Both the position numbers and the translations under genes were made by a program. The notes under the pieces are model-generated. The model did no database searches and was not told where the DNA came from. It saw only the letters and a program-made list of their open reading frames with translations. This document shows positions 4,603 through 7,300 of a DNA stretch of 7,300 nt, piece by piece. How positions within the stretch are numbered: the stretch's first letter is position 1; every line of letters begins with the position of its first letter. Location: positions 1 through 7,300 of the forward strand of contig CAJTOE010000122.1 in NCBI GenBank assembly GCA_910577805.1, written 5' to 3'. The DNA is from an uncultured Oscillospiraceae bacterium (GTDB lineage: Bacteria; Bacillota; Clostridia; Oscillospirales; Oscillospiraceae).

Positions 4603-5355
4603 TTAGTAATAGATGGACAGCGGACGGCCCGCGATCTCCATGATCTCAAAGTCCACGCCGTACACCTGGGATAGATTTTCCTTGGTCATCACCTCCTTTA
4701 CCGTGCCGAACTTGGCAATCCTGCCGTCCTTAAACGCACAGATATAATCAGAATAGAATGCCGCGTAGTTGATCTCGTGCAGCACTAAAATCACCGTCTT
4801 GCCCAGCTCATCGCAGAGGCGACGGACGATTTTCATCATGTTGGTGGCGTGGTAAATATCCAGATTATTGGTCGGTTCATCCAACAGAACATACTCTGTG
4901 TCCTGGGCGATCACCATGGCGATATACGCCCGCTGGCGCTGGCCGCCGGAAAGCTCGTCAATAAACTGATCCTCAAAGGCCCCCAATTCCATGTAGGAAA
5001 TGGCCCGGTCGATGATCTCCTGGTCCTCCGCCGTGGTCCGCCCCCCGGAATAGGGGAAGCGTCCAAAGGTCACCAGTTCCCGCACCGTCAGCTTCATCTG
5101 GATATTGTTGGTCTGCGTCAGGATGGCCAGCCGCTTGGACAACTCCCGGCTTTTCCATTTCCCAATATCCGACCCTTCAAAGTCCACCGTTCCGCCGTCC
5201 TGCGCGATCAACCGGGAGATAATTCCCATAACGGTAGACTTCCCGGCTCCGTTGGGGCCGATCAAAGAAATCACTTTCCCTTTGGGAATGGCGAAGCTGA
5301 CCTCATTTACCACCGTTTTGCCATCGTACCGCTTTGTCAACTCTTTTACCTGCAT
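4603..5355 (-). CDS. Siderophore ABC importer, ATPase subunit (YclP/FepC-like)
   Basis: A 250-aa ATP-binding subunit with every ABC motif in order: Walker A GPNGAGKST (33-41), Q-loop Gln81 (ILTQT), signature LSGGQRQR (135-142), Walker B YVLLDE (155-160) followed by PTNNLD (161-166), and switch His193 (LVLHE). It hydrolyses ATP on the cytosolic face to drive transport. The start is the ATG at 5355: AGGAGG stands 8 nt upstream, and MQVKELTKRYDGK is the normal family N-terminus. The same frame stays open to 5652, but that extension lies inside the permease gene in another frame and is not protein-like. It begins 2 nt after the upstream permease stop, so translation is coupled. A TNN at the Q-loop (TQTNNIQ) is typical of the YclP/FatE branch as I recall it. 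Confidence 0.95.
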   Translation of the reverse strand: MQVKELTKRYDGKTVVNEVSFAIPKGKVISLIGPNGAGKSTVMGIISRLIAQDGGTVDFEGSDIGKWKSRELSKRLAILTQTNNIQMKLTVRELVTFGRFPYSGGRTTAEDQEIIDRAISYMELGAFEDQFIDELSGGQRQRAYIAMVIAQDTEYVLLDEPTNNLDIYHATNMMKIVRRLCDELGKTVILVLHEINYAAFYSDYICAFKDGRIAKFGTVKEVMTKENLSQVYGVDFEIMEIAGRPLSIYY

Positions 5356-5357
5356 GG

Positions 5358-6335
5358 TCAAGTCCTCCTGTTGGTAAGAAGTAGATAGAGGAAATACACT
5401 CCGCCGCCCACTGTGATAAATACGCTGACCGGAATCGTATAGGAATAGGCGTGTTCCACAAGGAGCTGTCCGCCCACCAGCACGATCATACCGAACAAAG
5501 CGGAGCCGAGAATCAATTGCGTGTGGCGGTAGGTTTTCAAGAGTTGCCGGGACAGGTTTGCGATGATAAGACCAAGAAAGGAGATCGGTCCAACCATGGC
5601 GGTAGCCACGGCGATACACAGCGTGACCCCCAGCAGCAGGCGGCGGACGCACCGGTCATAATCCACGCCCAGGTTAATGGCCTGATCCTTCCCCAGCGTG
5701 ATCACATCCAGCAGGGCCAGCTCTCTCCGAAGGGCAAAAACAATAGCCGCCAGCACAATCAGCGATATGACAATGATCTCCGAGTTGATGTTGCTGAAGC
5801 TGGCCACCAAGGTCGCCAGAAGATTGTCATACTCATTGGGGTCCATCACGCGGGTGAGGGTGCTCTGGATGCTGGAAAAGAAAGAGGATAAAACTGTGCC
5901 GATGAGCAGTACATAGAGTACATTGTGCTTTGTCTTTTTGAACAGATAGCTGTAAACCACCGTTGCCACCACGCCCATCAGCACCAAGTCCACCGCAAAC
6001 GAACAGTTTGCGTTTGCGGCCAGAATACTGCCGGACCCCGCCGCAAAGACAACTGCGGTGTGGATGAGCGTATAGAGGGAGTTCATACCCAGCAGGCAGG
6101 GAGTAACAATGGTATTGTTGATAACAGACTGAAACACAATGGACGCCCCGCCAATGGCAAAGGCGGTAATGAGCATAACGATCAATTTGGGAGAGCGTAT
6201 CCTCATCGCATACTGAAATAACTTTGCGTTGTCAAAATGGACCCCCACCAGCATATACCCTGCGGCGCACAGCAGGACCAGCGCGGCGAGAATGGCCAGC
6301 TTCCGGCGATTGGCCCGTACAGCGGTAGTATTCAT
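5358..6335 (-). CDS. Siderophore ABC importer, permease subunit 2 (FecCD family, YclO/FatC-like)
   Basis: A 325-aa integral membrane protein with about nine to ten hydrophobic segments. Family landmarks are RSPKLIVMLITAFAIGGASI (48-67), NTIVTPCLLGMNSLY (74-88), the cytosolic coupling loop region VGPISFLGLIIANLSRQ (248-264), and the C-terminal PVSVFITVGGGVYFLYLLL (302-320). It would pair with the other permease to form the translocation channel. The ATG overlaps the stop of the upstream permease as ATGA (6335-6332), and GGAGGG lies 9 nt before it, a classic coupled arrangement. The gene is full length for FecCD permeases. The order permease-permease-ATPase-binding protein supports a YclNOPQ/Fat-type assignment. 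Confidence 0.93.
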   Translation of the reverse strand: MNTTAVRANRRKLAILAALVLLCAAGYMLVGVHFDNAKLFQYAMRIRSPKLIVMLITAFAIGGASIVFQSVINNTIVTPCLLGMNSLYTLIHTAVVFAAGSGSILAANANCSFAVDLVLMGVVATVVYSYLFKKTKHNVLYVLLIGTVLSSFFSSIQSTLTRVMDPNEYDNLLATLVASFSNINSEIIVISLIVLAAIVFALRRELALLDVITLGKDQAINLGVDYDRCVRRLLLGVTLCIAVATAMVGPISFLGLIIANLSRQLLKTYRHTQLILGSALFGMIVLVGGQLLVEHAYSYTIPVSVFITVGGGVYFLYLLLTNRRT

Positions 6336-7300
6336 GCCACGCCGCCCTCCTTCCTGTTCAGACGAATCGCTTTCCGCCCATGGCGGAGACGATAGAGCAG
6401 CAGGGCCACAAAAAGGACGCTTCCAATGATGCCGACGATCAATTCAATGGGCAGCTCATACGGAAAGATCACCATTCGACCCACCATATCGCACACCAGC
6501 ACAAATAACGCTCCAAACAGGGCCGTATCAATCAATGTACCACGGATCTTATCACCCTTGAACATCGCCACAAGATTGGGGACGATCAGGCCGATGTAGG
6601 AGATGGAGCCTACCACCACAACAACGGAGGCGGTGATCATCGCGGCAATCGTCAAGCCCAGGAACAGCACAAAGTTGTACGGAACACCGAGATTTTGTGA
6701 AAAGTCTTTCCCCATACCCACGATGTTGAAATGATTTGCAAACAGAAAGGCCAGCACCACCAGCGGAACCGTTAGCCAAACAATCTCATACCGTCCCCGC
6801 AGGACCATGGAGAAGTGGCCTACCAGCCAGGTAGAGAGTGCCTGCGTCATTTCATACTTGTACGCCAGATAATTCGTAATGCCGCCGATCACATTGCCGA
6901 ACATGATGCCCACCAGCGGAACCATCACCACGTCCTTAAACTGGATGCGCTGAATGAACCAGACGAATATCCAGGTGCCAAGGACCGCAAAGGCAAAGGA
7001 AAAAACGGCTCTCCCCCACAGGGTGGAATTGGGCAGGAACAGCAGCGCCAGCAGGATGCCGAACTGCGCGGAGGAAATGGTGGCCCCAGTGGTCGGAGAG
7101 ACAAATTTGTTCATACAAAGCTGCTGCATAATCAGGCCCGCCACACTCATGCCGATGCCGGTACAGAGAATTGCCAGGAGACGGGGCAGGCGGGAGATCA
7201 GGAATACCTCCAAATGCTCCCGGTCCCCTTGCAAAAGTCCTGATAGCTCTACGTCCAGAACGCCAATAAAAAGCGACCAAACGGCCAGCACCAGGAGCAG
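6332..7300 (-). CDS. Siderophore ABC importer, permease subunit 1 (FecCD family, YclN/FatD-like), N-terminus cut by window edge
   Basis: The frame is open to base 7300, so the start lies beyond the window. The GTG at 7291 lies inside the first membrane helix (in-frame LLLVLAVWSLFIGV) and is not the start; probably 10-20 residues are missing. Counting from that codon, SRLPRLLAILCTGIGMSVAG (33-52) with QQLCMNKFVSPTTGATISS (56-74) is the conserved N-terminal block of YclN/FatD-type permeases. GSISYIGLIVPNLVAMFKGD (228-247) is the loop that contacts the ATPase. PIELIVGIIGSVLFVALLL (281-299) is the last helix. About nine hydrophobic segments are seen. It is the first visible gene of the leftward operon; the promoter and any iron-responsive (Fur/DtxR-type) operator would lie past the right edge. 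Confidence 0.92.
   Translation of the reverse strand: MLLVLAVWSLFIGVLDVELSGLLQGDREHLEVFLISRLPRLLAILCTGIGMSVAGLIMQQLCMNKFVSPTTGATISSAQFGILLALLFLPNSTLWGRAVFSFAFAVLGTWIFVWFIQRIQFKDVVMVPLVGIMFGNVIGGITNYLAYKYEMTQALSTWLVGHFSMVLRGRYEIVWLTVPLVVLAFLFANHFNIVGMGKDFSQNLGVPYNFVLFLGLTIAAMITASVVVVVGSISYIGLIVPNLVAMFKGDKIRGTLIDTALFGALFVLVCDMVGRMVIFPYELPIELIVGIIGSVLFVALLLYRLRHGRKAIRLNRKEGGVA

Noticed and set aside
5356..5652. N-terminal extension of the ATPase frame to 349 aa
   Set aside because: The extra 99 residues overlap the permease gene in another frame and look random; AGGAGG 8 nt before the ATG at 5355 and the standard ABC N-terminus fix the shorter start.
1..7300. CRISPR array, tRNA, rRNA, insertion sequence ends or ICE attachment site
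   Set aside because: No regularly spaced repeats, no cloverleaf or rRNA-like sequence, and no transposase or long terminal repeats were seen. The inverted repeats present are explained as terminators or operator-like sites.

Overview
The window looks like accessory DNA of a gut-type Clostridia (Oscillospiraceae/Lachnospiraceae-like Firmicute). This rests on the kinds of genes present, the moderately high GC of the coding regions set against AT-rich control regions, strong Shine-Dalgarno sequences and sigma-A-type promoters. The left part (1 to about 3430) resembles the accessory end of a Tn1549/CTn-type integrative conjugative element (ICE). The right part (3520-7300) is a complete-looking siderophore/iron ABC importer operon on the opposite strand, with its first gene cut by the window edge.

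Left to right: (i) the C-terminal part of a CHAP-domain cell-wall hydrolase of the ICE 'CD1108' type; (ii) a short gap with two tandem hairpins, the second of which overlaps the next ribosome binding site; (iii) a RepA-N-like/DUF6017 protein; (iv) a leftward small XRE regulator (xre1) ending at a terminator that faces the DUF6017 gene; (v) a 230-bp AT-rich control region with a near-consensus rightward promoter and, about 100 nt downstream, a strong bidirectional hairpin terminator, so it may encode a roughly 130-nt RNA; (vi) a second leftward XRE regulator (xre2); (vii) a divergent control region packed with CAGTAT/ATACTG dyads over a rightward promoter; (viii) a two-gene rightward operon, an acidic 135-aa protein of unknown function overlapping a SLOG/DUF1273-family protein; (ix) a perfect 13-bp hairpin terminator shared by convergent transcription units; (x) leftward: lipoprotein substrate-binding protein, ATPase, permease 2 and permease 1. 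In transcription order this is permease-permease-ATPase-binding protein, the order of Bacillus yclNOPQ and Vibrio fat-type importers.

How they may work together: the CHAP hydrolase and DUF6017 protein belong to ICE transfer and maintenance. xre1 and xre2 each sit beside a divergent promoter with repeated operator-like sites, and so probably act as local repressors. xre2 most likely controls itself and the DUF/SLOG operon. The ABC operon would capture an iron-siderophore complex at the cell surface (lipoprotein), move it through a permease heterodimer and power this with the ATPase. No siderophore biosynthesis gene is visible, which fits uptake of siderophores made by others. The most interesting parts are the two regulator-flanked control regions, the xre2/135-aa/SLOG module, and the possibility that the iron importer is ICE cargo. 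ICE ends, integrase and origin of transfer are not in the window, so the cargo claim is inference.
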